Source: Oscillospiraceae bacterium
GTDB taxonomy: Bacteria > Bacillota > Clostridia > Oscillospirales > Acutalibacteraceae
DNA length: 64,000 bases
Direction of reading: 5' to 3'
Assembly: GCA_003538135.1 (NCBI GenBank)
Contig: DPOR01000017.1
Location: 69,606 to 133,605 of the forward strand
Both the position numbers and the translations under genes were made by a program. This document shows, one piece after another, positions 8,802 to 17,059 of the stretch; the first letter of the stretch is position 1, and every line of letters begins with the position of its first letter. The notes under the pieces are model-generated. The model searched no databases, was not told where the DNA came from, and worked only from the letters and a program-made list of their open reading frames with translations.

Positions 8802-10532
8802 GTGAAGAACAAAACCGTTTTCAAGCGCGTTATCGCGGTCATAGGCCGCTCCAAGCTGCTGCTGTTTCTCTCGCTCATCCTCTCCGTCGCAAGCGTTATT
8901 CTCTCGCTCTATATCCCCGTCCTCGCCGGACGCGCGATAGACGGAATAAAACTCAGCGGAGACGTTGATTTTGATGTAATAAAGACCTGCCTTTTCGGTA
9001 TTCTCATCTGCGCCGCCGTAGGCGGTGTGCTCCAATGGGTGATGAATATAATAAACAACCGCATAGCCTACAACACCGTGCGCGACATCCGCTCGAAGGC
9101 ATTTTCTCATATGCAGACCCTGCCCGTGGCATTCGCCGACTCCCACCCCTACGGCGACATCGTCAGCCGCATAACAGCGGACGCGGAGCAGTTCGCCGAC
9201 GGACTCATATTAGGCTTCTCGCAGCTTTTCACCGGCCTTGTCACGATAGCGGTGACGCTCGTGTTCATGCTCACCATATCCCCGGCAATAACCCTCGCGG
9301 TCGTCGTGCTGACCCCGATATCGCTGTTCACGGCGCGTTTCATCGCAAGGCGCACCTATTCGATGTTTAAAAAGCAGTCCGAGACGCGCGGCGAGCAGAC
9401 CGCGCTCATCAACGAGATGATACAGAATCAAAAGACCGTTCAGGCGTTTTCATATGAGGACAGGGCGGTTGAAAGATTTGACAAGAGCAACGAAAAGCTG
9501 CGCAAATATTCGCTCAAATCCATATTCTTCTCGTCGCTTACCAATCCGACGACCCGCTTTATCAACAATCTGATATACGCTGTAGTCGGGCTCATGGGCG
9601 GAATATTCGCCATCGGCGGCATGGTAACAGTCGGCGGCTTTGTCAGCTTCCTCGCCTACTCGAACCAATATACAAAGCCGTTCAACGAAATTTCCGGCGT
9701 TGTTACCGAGCTCCAAAATGCGCTTGCCTGCGCGGCAAGAATATTCGAGCTTATAGACGAGGAGTCGGAGACATCGGACGAGGACTGCTCGACACTCGAC
9801 GGCCCCGAGGGGAGCGTTGAATTTGACGGCGTCCGCTTCTCCTACGACAAGAACAGGAAGCTCATCGACGGCTTCGATTTCTTCGCCCCGTCCGGCAAGA
9901 CGATAGCCGTTGTCGGCCCGACCGGCTGCGGAAAAACCACGCTTATAAATCTTCTGCTCCGCTTCTATGATGTAGACGGCGGCAGCATAAAGGTTGACGG
10001 AAAGAACATAAACGGAATAACGCGTCACAGCCTCAGATATCATTTCGGCATGGTGCTCCAGGATACTTGGATAAAGAACGGCACCGTCCGCGAAAACATC
10101 GCGTTCGGCAAGCCCGACGCCACGGATGAGGAGATAATTGCCGCCGCAAAGGCCGCACGCGCACACAGCTTTATAAAGCGTCTCAAAGACGGCTACGACA
10201 CGGTCATAGGCGACGATGACGGCCTCTCCGAGGGCGAACGCCAGCTGCTCTGCATAGCCCGCGTCATGCTCATGAAGCCGCCCATGCTCATTCTCGACGA
10301 GGCCACATCTTCGATAGACACCAGAACCGAATTAAAGGTTCAGGACGCATTCAACACGCTCATGCAGGGGCGCACCTCGTTTGTTGTGGCGCACAGGCTC
10401 TCGACCATACGCCACGCCGACTGCATACTTGTCATGAAGGACGGCAAGGTGGCCGAGCAGGGCACGCACGAGGAGCTGCTCGCGAAAAACGGATTTTATA
10501 CAAAGCTCTATAACAGCCAGTTTGCGCAGTGA
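8802..10532 (+). CDS. ABC exporter half-transporter, catalytic-site subunit
   Basis: About 576 residues. I chose GTG 8802 because AGGAGG (8786-8791) is 10 bases upstream; GTG 8796, which overlaps the previous stop, is the alternative but leaves only four bases. It has a six-helix exporter domain, then Walker A GPTGCGKTT near 371, Walker B ILDEATSSID with the catalytic Glu near 499, and a normal H-loop VVAHRLST near 530. Its signature is LSEGE instead of LSGGQ, again as expected in heterodimers, where this signature faces the degenerate site. With the preceding gene it should form one exporter. A terminator follows at about 10545. Confidence 0.92.
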   Translation: MKNKTVFKRVIAVIGRSKLLLFLSLILSVASVILSLYIPVLAGRAIDGIKLSGDVDFDVIKTCLFGILICAAVGGVLQWVMNIINNRIAYNTVRDIRSKAFSHMQTLPVAFADSHPYGDIVSRITADAEQFADGLILGFSQLFTGLVTIAVTLVFMLTISPAITLAVVVLTPISLFTARFIARRTYSMFKKQSETRGEQTALINEMIQNQKTVQAFSYEDRAVERFDKSNEKLRKYSLKSIFFSSLTNPTTRFINNLIYAVVGLMGGIFAIGGMVTVGGFVSFLAYSNQYTKPFNEISGVVTELQNALACAARIFELIDEESETSDEDCSTLDGPEGSVEFDGVRFSYDKNRKLIDGFDFFAPSGKTIAVVGPTGCGKTTLINLLLRFYDVDGGSIKVDGKNINGITRHSLRYHFGMVLQDTWIKNGTVRENIAFGKPDATDEEIIAAAKAARAHSFIKRLKDGYDTVIGDDDGLSEGERQLLCIARVMLMKPPMLILDEATSSIDTRTELKVQDAFNTLMQGRTSFVVAHRLSTIRHADCILVMKDGKVAEQGTHEELLAKNGFYTKLYNSQFAQ

Positions 10533-10545
10533 GCAAACCGGTCAC

Positions 10546-10580
10546 ATCGGCATCCGATAAACAGGGTGCCGATTTTCGTT
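10546..10580 (+). terminator. Rho-independent terminator after the heterodimeric exporter
   Basis: ATCGGCA (10546-10552) pairs with TGCCGAT (10566-10572), followed by TTTCGTTT. Confidence 0.7.
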
Positions 10581-10665
10581 TCCTTAACGACACTTGGAAA
10601 CACGATGAATCTCATCATATATTAAAAATCCCCACCCGTTTTCTTAATCGCAGCAGCACATTTAA

Positions 10666-10694
10666 TTGACTCGCGGAGCAAAATATATTAATAT
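10666..10694 (+). promoter_or_regulatory. sigA-like promoter of the second ABC operon
   Basis: TTGACT (10666-10671), 17-base spacer, TAATAT (10689-10694). It lies inside an in-frame upstream extension of the next gene and so supports the downstream ATG at 10747. Confidence 0.75.
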
Positions 10695-10746
10695 ATATCA
10701 AAGGGAAAAGATACCCGCTCCGCTATGCGGACGAAAAGGAGATACT

Positions 10747-11460
10747 ATGCTTAACATCAAAAATCTGACCAAAACCTACGGCGAGAAAAAGGCTGTTGAC
10801 GACCTCACTCTGCACATCGCGCCCGGCGAGATATACGGCTTCATCGGGCACAACGGCGCGGGTAAGACCACAACGCTGAAATCCGTCGTGGGCATTCTGC
10901 AATTCGACGAGGGCGAGATAACGATAGACGGAATTTCTATCAAGGACGACCCGCTCGCCTGCAAGAAAATCATCGCCTATATACCCGACAATCCCGACCT
11001 CTACGAATATATGACGGGGATAAAATACCTGAACTTTATCGCGGATATTTTCGGCGTCGGCGCCGATGAGCGGCGCGAGCGCATACATAAATATGCCGAT
11101 ATGTTCGGGCTGACCGACGACCTCGCGCAGCCCATCTCCGCATATTCCCATGGCATGAAGCAGAAGCTTGCGATAATCTCCGCGTGGATACACGAGCCCA
11201 AGCTCATAATCATGGACGAGCCGTTCGTCGGCCTCGACCCAGCCGCCTCGCACCTGTTAAAGGGCATGATGCGCGAGGTGTGCAAATCGGGCGGCGCAAT
11301 ATTCTTCTCGACCCACGTTCTCGAGGTTGCCGAAAAGCTCTGCGACAAGGTTGCGATAATAAAGAACGGCAAGCTCATCCGCTCGGGCACCATGGAGGAG
11401 GTCAAGGGCGACTCCAGCCTTGAGAATGTGTTCCTCGAACTGGAGGGAGAAGAATGCTGA
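10747..11460 (+). CDS. ABC transporter ATP-binding protein
   Basis: 237 residues. The start is the ATG with AAGGAG five bases upstream; an upstream in-frame TTG would fall in the promoter. Walker A GHNGAGKTT near 40, signature YSHGMKQKL near 135, Walker B LIIMDEPFVGLDP near 155 and switch His in FSTHVLEVAE near 190. The sequence type (GMKQK signature, no fused membrane part) is that of ATPases that drive export through a separate two-module permease, for instance antimicrobial peptide or Na+ efflux systems. Its last bases overlap the permease gene by seven bases (ATGCTGA), so the two form one transporter. Confidence 0.93.
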   Translation: MLNIKNLTKTYGEKKAVDDLTLHIAPGEIYGFIGHNGAGKTTTLKSVVGILQFDEGEITIDGISIKDDPLACKKIIAYIPDNPDLYEYMTGIKYLNFIADIFGVGADERRERIHKYADMFGLTDDLAQPISAYSHGMKQKLAIISAWIHEPKLIIMDEPFVGLDPAASHLLKGMMREVCKSGGAIFFSTHVLEVAEKLCDKVAIIKNGKLIRSGTMEEVKGDSSLENVFLELEGEEC

Positions 11461-13046
11461 AAACGCTTCTTAAAAAACAGCTCCTTGAGCTGAACCGCAG
11501 CTTCTTTGTCAGCAGCAAGACCGGCAAGAGCAAGTCCTCTCGCTCCGCCGCATTCACTATAGTGCTGTTCGTTTTACTGATGGTCTTTGCTATCGGCGGA
11601 ATATTCTTCTATATGTCATATATGATGCGCCCGCTGATAACCTTCGGCATGAGCTGGCTCTATTTCTCGATAATGGGTGCCACCGCCGCGCTTTTCGGCG
11701 TTTTCGGCAGCGTGTTCAACACATATTCGAGTCTCTACGACGCGAGGGACAATGATCTGCTGCTCTCCATGCCTATCCCCGTGCGGGATATCATGGCGGC
11801 GCGTCTGATAGGCGTATACCTCATGGGGCTTATGTATTCGGGCGTCGTCATTGCGCCCGCCGTCTGCGTATATTTTATTACAGCACGCCCCGGCATATCC
11901 GCCGTATGCACGGTTATAATGGCGATAGCCATCACCGCCGTTGTCCTCGTGCTGTCGTGCATACTCGGCTGGATCGTTGCAAAAATCGCGGTCAAGCTCA
12001 AAAACAAGAGCATAATAACCGTTATAGTTTCAATAGCGTTCCTCGGTGGCTACTACTATATCTACTTCAAGGCTAACGAGATAATCAGCGGAATCGTCGC
12101 AAACAGAGAGGCTATTGCCGCAAAGGTGCGTGCTTCCGCTTACCCGCTCTATATTTTCGGCAAGGCGCTCGCGGGCGAGGTGCTTCCGACCGTCATAATC
12201 TCGCTGCTTGTTATCGCCCTGCTCGCCGTGACATGGCTCATAATGTCGCACACATTCCTGAAGCTCGTCATAAGCAGCGGAAAGACGGAAAAGGCCGTCT
12301 ACAAAGAAAAGGCGGTCAAGCGGCAAGGGGCTGACCGTGCGCTGCTGCGCCGCGAGATAAGCCGTTTTCTTTCGAGCCCCTCATATATGCTCAACTGCGC
12401 GCTCGGATCGCTGTTTTTGATAGCCGTCGGCATTTTTTCGCTGATAAGGGGCGCGTGGCTCGTTGATATTCTGACCCAATCGAATGAGAGTTTAGTAGAA
12501 TATGCTCCCGCGCTTTCGTGTTTGGGCGTGTGCGTGCTGTCCTCAATGAATATAATCACCGCGCCCTCTATATCCCTTGAGGGCAAGAGCCTTTGGATAG
12601 CCCGCTCGCTCCCCGTCAGCTCGTGGCAGATACTCAAGGCAAAGCTCGGACTTCATTTGCTCTTTACCTGCGTCCCCGCGCTTATATGCAGTATCTGCTT
12701 CTGTATTGCCCTGGGCATCGATGTTATCGCCTCTGCGGCGGTTATAATCATCCCGCAGATATACACCCTCCTGTGCGCCGTTTCGGGGCTCAGAGTGAAT
12801 CTCAGGATGCCTAACCTCAACTGGAGCAATGAGAGCGTGGCGGTCAAGCAAAGCCTCGGCGTCCTGCTCGCGATGTTCATCGGCTGGGCGTACGCTATCG
12901 TGCTTGTCGCTCTGTATATGCTTTCCGTGCAGCTGCTGCCGTCCGCTTTGGCGCCGATAATTCCTACTGTCTTTCTTGCGGTCACAGCCGCGATATCCGT
13001 CGCAAAGCTCAAGCGCAAGGGTATAAAAAGATTCGAGACACTTTAA
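11454..13046 (+). CDS. ABC transporter permease (large ABC-2-type exporter)
   Basis: 530 residues with about 12 hydrophobic segments in two halves separated by a charged central region near 280-300 (GKTEKAVYKEKAVKRQGADR). The N-terminus has the conserved YDARDNDLLLSMPIPVRDI block near 100 found in permeases of this putative ABC exporter family. A similar SLPVSSWQILKAK block occurs near 385 in the second half. It is translationally coupled to the ATPase gene. Substrate cannot be told. A terminator follows at 13066. Confidence 0.85.
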   Translation: MLKTLLKKQLLELNRSFFVSSKTGKSKSSRSAAFTIVLFVLLMVFAIGGIFFYMSYMMRPLITFGMSWLYFSIMGATAALFGVFGSVFNTYSSLYDARDNDLLLSMPIPVRDIMAARLIGVYLMGLMYSGVVIAPAVCVYFITARPGISAVCTVIMAIAITAVVLVLSCILGWIVAKIAVKLKNKSIITVIVSIAFLGGYYYIYFKANEIISGIVANREAIAAKVRASAYPLYIFGKALAGEVLPTVIISLLVIALLAVTWLIMSHTFLKLVISSGKTEKAVYKEKAVKRQGADRALLRREISRFLSSPSYMLNCALGSLFLIAVGIFSLIRGAWLVDILTQSNESLVEYAPALSCLGVCVLSSMNIITAPSISLEGKSLWIARSLPVSSWQILKAKLGLHLLFTCVPALICSICFCIALGIDVIASAAVIIIPQIYTLLCAVSGLRVNLRMPNLNWSNESVAVKQSLGVLLAMFIGWAYAIVLVALYMLSVQLLPSALAPIIPTVFLAVTAAISVAKLKRKGIKRFETL

Positions 13047-13065
13047 GTAAAATCAGATATGAAAA

Positions 13066-13103
13066 CAGCCGCGGTTTATATTGATCGCGGCTGCTGTTTT
13101 TTT
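13066..13103 (+). terminator. Terminator of the second ABC operon
   Basis: CAGCCGCG (13066-13073) pairs with CGCGGCTG (13086-13093), followed by CTG and a run of seven T. Confidence 0.75.
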
Positions 13104-13179
13104 GTATTTTACGGATTGCGTGCGGTCGTAAGCCGGCAAAAAACGTTCGTGATTCGAATAAGCCTTCATATAAAAATCA

Positions 13180-13211
13180 AACGGCAGACAAGCGTTGACC
13201 TGTCTGCCGTT
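13180..13211 (-). terminator. Terminator of pckG
   Basis: A stem of about 11 bp between AACGGCAGACA (13180-13190) and TGTCTGCCGTT (13201-13211); on the minus strand it is followed by a T-rich tract, just after the pckG stop. Confidence 0.8.
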
Positions 13212-13223
13212 ATTCATTTAAGC

Positions 13224-15008
13224 TTATTTCTCAAGATTGGCCTTGAGGGTGTTGAGCTCATCGCTCAGAGCCTTGGGAAGTCTGTCGCCGAACTTCGAGT
13301 AGAACTCCTCGATGCCCTTTGCCTCGTCATCCCAGAGGGAGTTATCAACGCTCAGTATCTCCTTGAGCTGAGCCTCGCTGACCTCGTCCTCGATGCCCGC
13401 AAGGTTGATGTCCTCAGCTTTGGGAACGAAGCCGATAGCGGTCTCGTCTGCGTCAACCATGCCCTCGCAGCGCTTGATTATCCACTCAAGCACGCGCATA
13501 TTGTCGCCGAAACCGGGCCACAGGAAGTTGCCGTCGTCGTCCTTGCGGAACCAGTTGACGTTGAAAATCTTCGGAGCCTTATCCTCGTCGAGGCCTGCGC
13601 CGATGTCGATCCAGTGCTGCCAATAATCGGCCATGTTGTAGCCGCAGAACGGAAGCATTGCCATGGGGTCGCGGCGAACAACGCCGACTGCGCCGGCTGC
13701 CGCAGCGGTAGTCTCGGAGGCCATTATCGAGCCGACGAACACGCCGTGATTCCAGCTTCTCGACTGATAAACCAGCGGAGCGAGCTTAGCTCTTCTGCCG
13801 CCGAAGACGATAGCGGAAATCGGAACGCCTGCCGGATTCTCAAACTCGGAGCTGATGCACGGGCAGTTGACTGCGGGAGCGGTGAAGCGGCTGTTCGGAT
13901 GAGCGCCCTTCTCCTCGCTGGTCTTGCCGTTCCAGGGTCTGCCCTGCCAGTCAACGGCATTCTCGGGCGGATTCTTGTCGAGACCCTCCCACCAAACGGT
14001 GTTGTTGTCAAGATTATGAGCAACGTTTGTGAAGATGGTATTTTTTCTTGTCGCGGCAAGCGCGTTGGGATTGGACTTTTCGTTGGTGCCGGGAGCAACT
14101 CCGAAGAAGCCGTTCTCGGGGTTAATGGCATAAAGTCTGCCGTCCGGACCCTTTCTGATCCAGGAGATATCGTCGCCGACGCACCAGATCTTGTAGCCCT
14201 TGTTTCTGTATCCCTCGGGCGGGATAAGCATGGCAAGGTTGGTCTTGCCGCAGGCGGACGGGAATGCCGCGCAGATATACTTGACTTCGCCCTTCGGATT
14301 CTCAAGGCCGAGGATAAGCATATGCTCAGCCTGCCAGCCCTCTTTCCAGCCCTGATAAGAGGCTATGCGCAGAGCAAAGCACTTCTTGCCGAGCAGGACG
14401 TTTCCGCCGTAAGCGGAGTTGACGGAGATAATGGTGTTATCCTGCGGGAACTGGCAGATATAACGCTTCTCGGGGTCAATATCGCAGCTGCAGTGCAGAC
14501 CGCGAACCCAGTCGTTGCTGTCTCCGAGGGTATCTATAACTTTCTTGCCGATTCTCGTCATGATAGCCATGTTGAGAACGACATAGATAGAATCCGTAAG
14601 CTCAATGCCTATCTTCGAGAAAGGCGAGCCGACAGGACCCATAGAATAAGGAATAACATACATTGTTCTGCCCTTATAGCTGTCCTTAGCTATATCATAG
14701 AGCATCTTATAGGCCTCGGCGGGATCCATCCAGTTGTTGGTCGGACCTGCCTGGTCTGCGCTCTCCGCGCAGATAAATGTGCGGTTTTCAACACGTGCGA
14801 CATCGTTGGGCTTGGTTCTGTGGAGCAGGCATCCGGGGAGAAGATCCTCATTGAGCTTAATCATCTCGCCGGTCTTGCAGGCCTCTGCGCGCAGAGCGTC
14901 AAGCTGCTCCTCGCTGCCGTCGATCCACATGACTTTGTCGGGAGATACGAGAGCTATTTTCTCTTCGATCCAGTCGATTACTGTCTTGTTCTGCGTCAAA
15001 TGTTTCAT
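13224..15008 (-). CDS. pckG: Phosphoenolpyruvate carboxykinase (GTP)
   Basis: 594 residues, normal for the GTP class. It interconverts oxaloacetate and PEP with GTP/GDP in the cytosol; in fermentative anaerobes it can run in the carboxylating direction toward C4 acids. Diagnostic segments are the kinase-1a/P-loop FPSACGKTNLAML near 260 with the reactive Cys, the R-loop region, HPNSRFTAP near 365, and FGGRRAKLAPLVY near 395. The ATP-dependent family has different motifs, so the class call is firm. It is a single-gene transcript: a strong promoter is at 15067-15095 and a terminator follows the stop. RBS GAAAGGAGTC. Confidence 0.97.
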   Translation of the reverse strand: MKHLTQNKTVIDWIEEKIALVSPDKVMWIDGSEEQLDALRAEACKTGEMIKLNEDLLPGCLLHRTKPNDVARVENRTFICAESADQAGPTNNWMDPAEAYKMLYDIAKDSYKGRTMYVIPYSMGPVGSPFSKIGIELTDSIYVVLNMAIMTRIGKKVIDTLGDSNDWVRGLHCSCDIDPEKRYICQFPQDNTIISVNSAYGGNVLLGKKCFALRIASYQGWKEGWQAEHMLILGLENPKGEVKYICAAFPSACGKTNLAMLIPPEGYRNKGYKIWCVGDDISWIRKGPDGRLYAINPENGFFGVAPGTNEKSNPNALAATRKNTIFTNVAHNLDNNTVWWEGLDKNPPENAVDWQGRPWNGKTSEEKGAHPNSRFTAPAVNCPCISSEFENPAGVPISAIVFGGRRAKLAPLVYQSRSWNHGVFVGSIMASETTAAAAGAVGVVRRDPMAMLPFCGYNMADYWQHWIDIGAGLDEDKAPKIFNVNWFRKDDDGNFLWPGFGDNMRVLEWIIKRCEGMVDADETAIGFVPKAEDINLAGIEDEVSEAQLKEILSVDNSLWDDEAKGIEEFYSKFGDRLPKALSDELNTLKANLEK

Positions 15009-15066
15009 AAAATTTGACTCCTTTCGTCTAATCTATTAAGAAAGGTACCATCTTTACCCAGTATGT

Positions 15067-15095
15067 ATTATACCCTAAAAAAGTCGGCTTTTCAA
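15067..15095 (-). promoter_or_regulatory. sigA promoter of pckG
   Basis: On the minus strand TTGAAA (15090-15095), 17-base spacer, perfect TATAAT (15067-15072); the leader is about 50 bases. Confidence 0.85.
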
Positions 15096-15113
15096 TGTCT
15101 AAACTGTTAACAT

Positions 15114-16148
15114 TCAGCTCTTTTTTGATAAATTTTTATCAATTTCATCAATAGGCATGGAAGCTCGGGCATTGAGGGTCAAGGGAGCGACATTTCCTGC
15201 CTTAAATTCGTAGTAGCCCTGGGCGCCCACCATGGCCGCATTGTCGCCGCAAAGGGAAATTTCGGGCATGAAAAGCGACCACGAATGAGCCTTGCATACC
15301 TCTTGCATTTCTGCTCTCAGACGCGAGTTTGCGGACACGCCGCCCGCCAATACTATCTTGTCAAAGCCGAGGTTCAGCGCCGCTTTTTCGGTGTTTTCGC
15401 GCAGACATCTGACGACTGCCTCGATATACGACGCGCCGAGGTCGGGCACGCTTATCTCCTCACCCTTTTGCTTGGCGTTATGGATTATATTGACAGCCGC
15501 CGTCTTGAGCCCGGAGAAACTGAAATCGTATTCGCTCCCGTCAACGTGCGGACGCGGAAGCTTATAGCTCTTCGGATCGCCGTTTTTCGACACCCTGTCG
15601 AGGTTCACACCGCCGGGGTAATCGAGTCCCATGGCACGCGCAGCCTTGTCCATGGCCTCGCCCGCCGCATCGTCACGCGTTCTGCCTATGACGTTAAAAT
15701 CCGTATAGTCGCGCACCTCGATTATATGGCTGTGACCGCCCGAAACGACGAGCGCCAGAAACGGCGGCTCAAGGTCGGGGTGAGTTATATAGTTCGCCGC
15801 GATATGCGAGCGCAGATGGTGCACGGGCACGAGCGGCTTGTTCGCGGAGAACGCGAGTCCCTTTGCAAAATTCACGCCGACGAGCAGCGCACCTATCAGC
15901 CCGGGAGCATAGGTCACGGCTATTGCGTCAACGTCGCCGATCTTCATTTCCGCTCTGTCGAGAGCCTCGCCCACAACGCCGGATATCGCCTCCGCATGGC
16001 GCCTTGACGCTATCTCCGGCACAACTCCGCCGTAGAGTATATGCTCCTTTACCTGCGACGCTATGACGCTTGAAATAACGTGTCTGCCGTCCTCAACGAC
16101 CGCCGCGGCGGTCTCGTCGCAGGAGGACTCGATTGCAAGTATCTTCAT
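15114..16148 (-). CDS. tsaD: tRNA N6-adenosine threonylcarbamoyltransferase
   Basis: 344 residues. It transfers the threonylcarbamoyl group to A37 of ANN-decoding tRNAs, working with TsaB and TsaE, which are not in this window. ASKHA-fold features are clear: AIESSCDETAAAVV at the N-terminus, metal ligand motif HHLRSH near 110 (HxxxH kept although the usual HHMEGH is altered), LVVSGGHSH near 135, and GGVSANSRLR near 270. It lies 12 bases after rimI in a polA-phosphatase-rimI-tsaD run; in many Firmicutes tsaB and rimI accompany tsaD, but tsaB is not adjacent here. Confidence 0.97.
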   Translation of the reverse strand: MKILAIESSCDETAAAVVEDGRHVISSVIASQVKEHILYGGVVPEIASRRHAEAISGVVGEALDRAEMKIGDVDAIAVTYAPGLIGALLVGVNFAKGLAFSANKPLVPVHHLRSHIAANYITHPDLEPPFLALVVSGGHSHIIEVRDYTDFNVIGRTRDDAAGEAMDKAARAMGLDYPGGVNLDRVSKNGDPKSYKLPRPHVDGSEYDFSFSGLKTAAVNIIHNAKQKGEEISVPDLGASYIEAVVRCLRENTEKAALNLGFDKIVLAGGVSANSRLRAEMQEVCKAHSWSLFMPEISLCGDNAAMVGAQGYYEFKAGNVAPLTLNARASMPIDEIDKNLSKKS

Positions 16149-16160
16149 CTCATCAAAACC

Positions 16161-16616
16161 TCATCTGTCAAAAAACTTTGTCATTATCTCCGCATCCTCG
16201 CGCGGATCGGAGTAAAAATTCTTCCTTGTTCCGACCTGTTCAAAGCCGTGTTTTATATAGAGCGCCTTCGCGGGGGCGTTTGAAGCCCTGACCTCGAGCG
16301 TTATAAACGCGCAGCCGCGCTCCCTTGCGCCGCGTTCCGCCTCATCGAGCAGCCTTTCCGCTATTTTGCGGCGGCGAAACTCTTCGGACACGGCGACATT
16401 TGTTATATATGCCTCGCCCGCTATCTCCTGCACGCCGATGTAGCCGACGACTCTGCCGTCCGCTGCCGCACAGAGAAAATGAGCCTGACTGTTATCAAGC
16501 TCCTCTCTGAGCGACGCCTCGCTCCACGGATGCGAAAAGCATTCGCGCTCAAGCGACGCGACGCCGCCTATGTATTCCTCCGACATCGGAACCGTTTCAA
16601 TTTCAAAAATATCCAT
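16161..16616 (-). CDS. rimI: Ribosomal protein S18 alanine N-acetyltransferase (RimI-type GNAT)
   Basis: 151 residues from the ATG at 16616, whose A is shared with the TGA stop of the preceding gene (TGATG), which argues for translational reinitiation. An in-frame extension 21 codons longer would lie inside that gene and is less likely. The acetyl-CoA binding core reads VSEEFRRRKIAERLLDEAE near 80-98, and the C-terminal GNAT block is YIKHGFEQVGTRKNFYS near 120. Location beside tsaD supports RimI over other GNAT enzymes. rpsR, its classical substrate, is also in this window at 41718. Confidence 0.9.
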   Translation of the reverse strand: MDIFEIETVPMSEEYIGGVASLERECFSHPWSEASLREELDNSQAHFLCAAADGRVVGYIGVQEIAGEAYITNVAVSEEFRRRKIAERLLDEAERGARERGCAFITLEVRASNAPAKALYIKHGFEQVGTRKNFYSDPREDAEIMTKFFDR

Positions 16617-17044
16617 CAGCTCCCGCTCTTTATCTTCTCGTAGAGTTCGGGCAATGCGCCGTTTATCTTCTTCGCGCACTCGCGGTAGACCTCGATATCG
16701 CAGCCGTAGGGGTCATCGACTCCGCCGGCGAGCACATATAATTTTTCGTCGGGTATCATGCGGTTTAAAGTTTCAAACTGCTCGTCGGTCATGCAGACTA
16801 TCAAATCCGCCTTTCGCGCTATACTTCTCGTAAGCATCCGCGAGAGATGCTCCGAGATATCCACGCCGTATTCGAGCGCAACGCTCTGCGCATTGTCGCT
16901 TGCGGGGCGGTCGTCAAAGGTGGCAAGCCCCGCACTTGAGCAAACTATACCGCTCTCGCCCTTTTCCTCGAGCAGCTTTTTAAACATCCCCTCCGCCATC
17001 GGACTGCGGCAGATGTTGCCCGTACAAACAAAAACCAGATTCAT
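16616..17044 (-). CDS. Low-molecular-weight protein tyrosine phosphatase family protein
   Basis: 142 residues. The P-loop VCTGNICRS carries the nucleophile C7 and R13, and the general-acid loop DDPYG lies near 117. Position 11 is Ile. In this family Ile at this place is typical of phosphotyrosine phosphatases, whereas YwlE-type protein arginine phosphatases have Thr there, so I favour tyrosine (or small-molecule) phosphatase activity. It sits 15 bases after polA and is coupled to rimI. RBS GGAGGC. Confidence 0.92.
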   Translation of the reverse strand: MNLVFVCTGNICRSPMAEGMFKKLLEEKGESGIVCSSAGLATFDDRPASDNAQSVALEYGVDISEHLSRMLTRSIARKADLIVCMTDEQFETLNRMIPDEKLYVLAGGVDDPYGCDIEVYRECAKKINGALPELYEKIKSGS

Positions 17045-17059
17045 ATTTGCCTCCGTTTA

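Noticed and set aside
10666..10746. N-terminal extension of the ABC ATPase from a TTG start
   Set aside because: The extension covers the -35/-10 promoter and lacks family similarity; ATG 10747 has the ribosome site.
13097..13117. A 20-base stretch similar to 23793-23813 (TTTTTTGT.TT.TACGGATT)
   Set aside because: Both follow terminator T-runs and only about 18 of 20 bases agree; too short to call a repeat family.
13059..15017. A 652-codon open frame on the plus strand
   Set aside because: It is the complement of pckG, whose motifs and codon pattern are clear on the minus strand; this GC-rich genome gives many long antisense frames.
15125..15142. Palindrome TTGATAAATTTTTATCAA near the end of tsaD
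   Set aside because: It is inside the coding sequence, AT-rich and without a following T tract on the transcribed strand, so it is not a convincing terminator.
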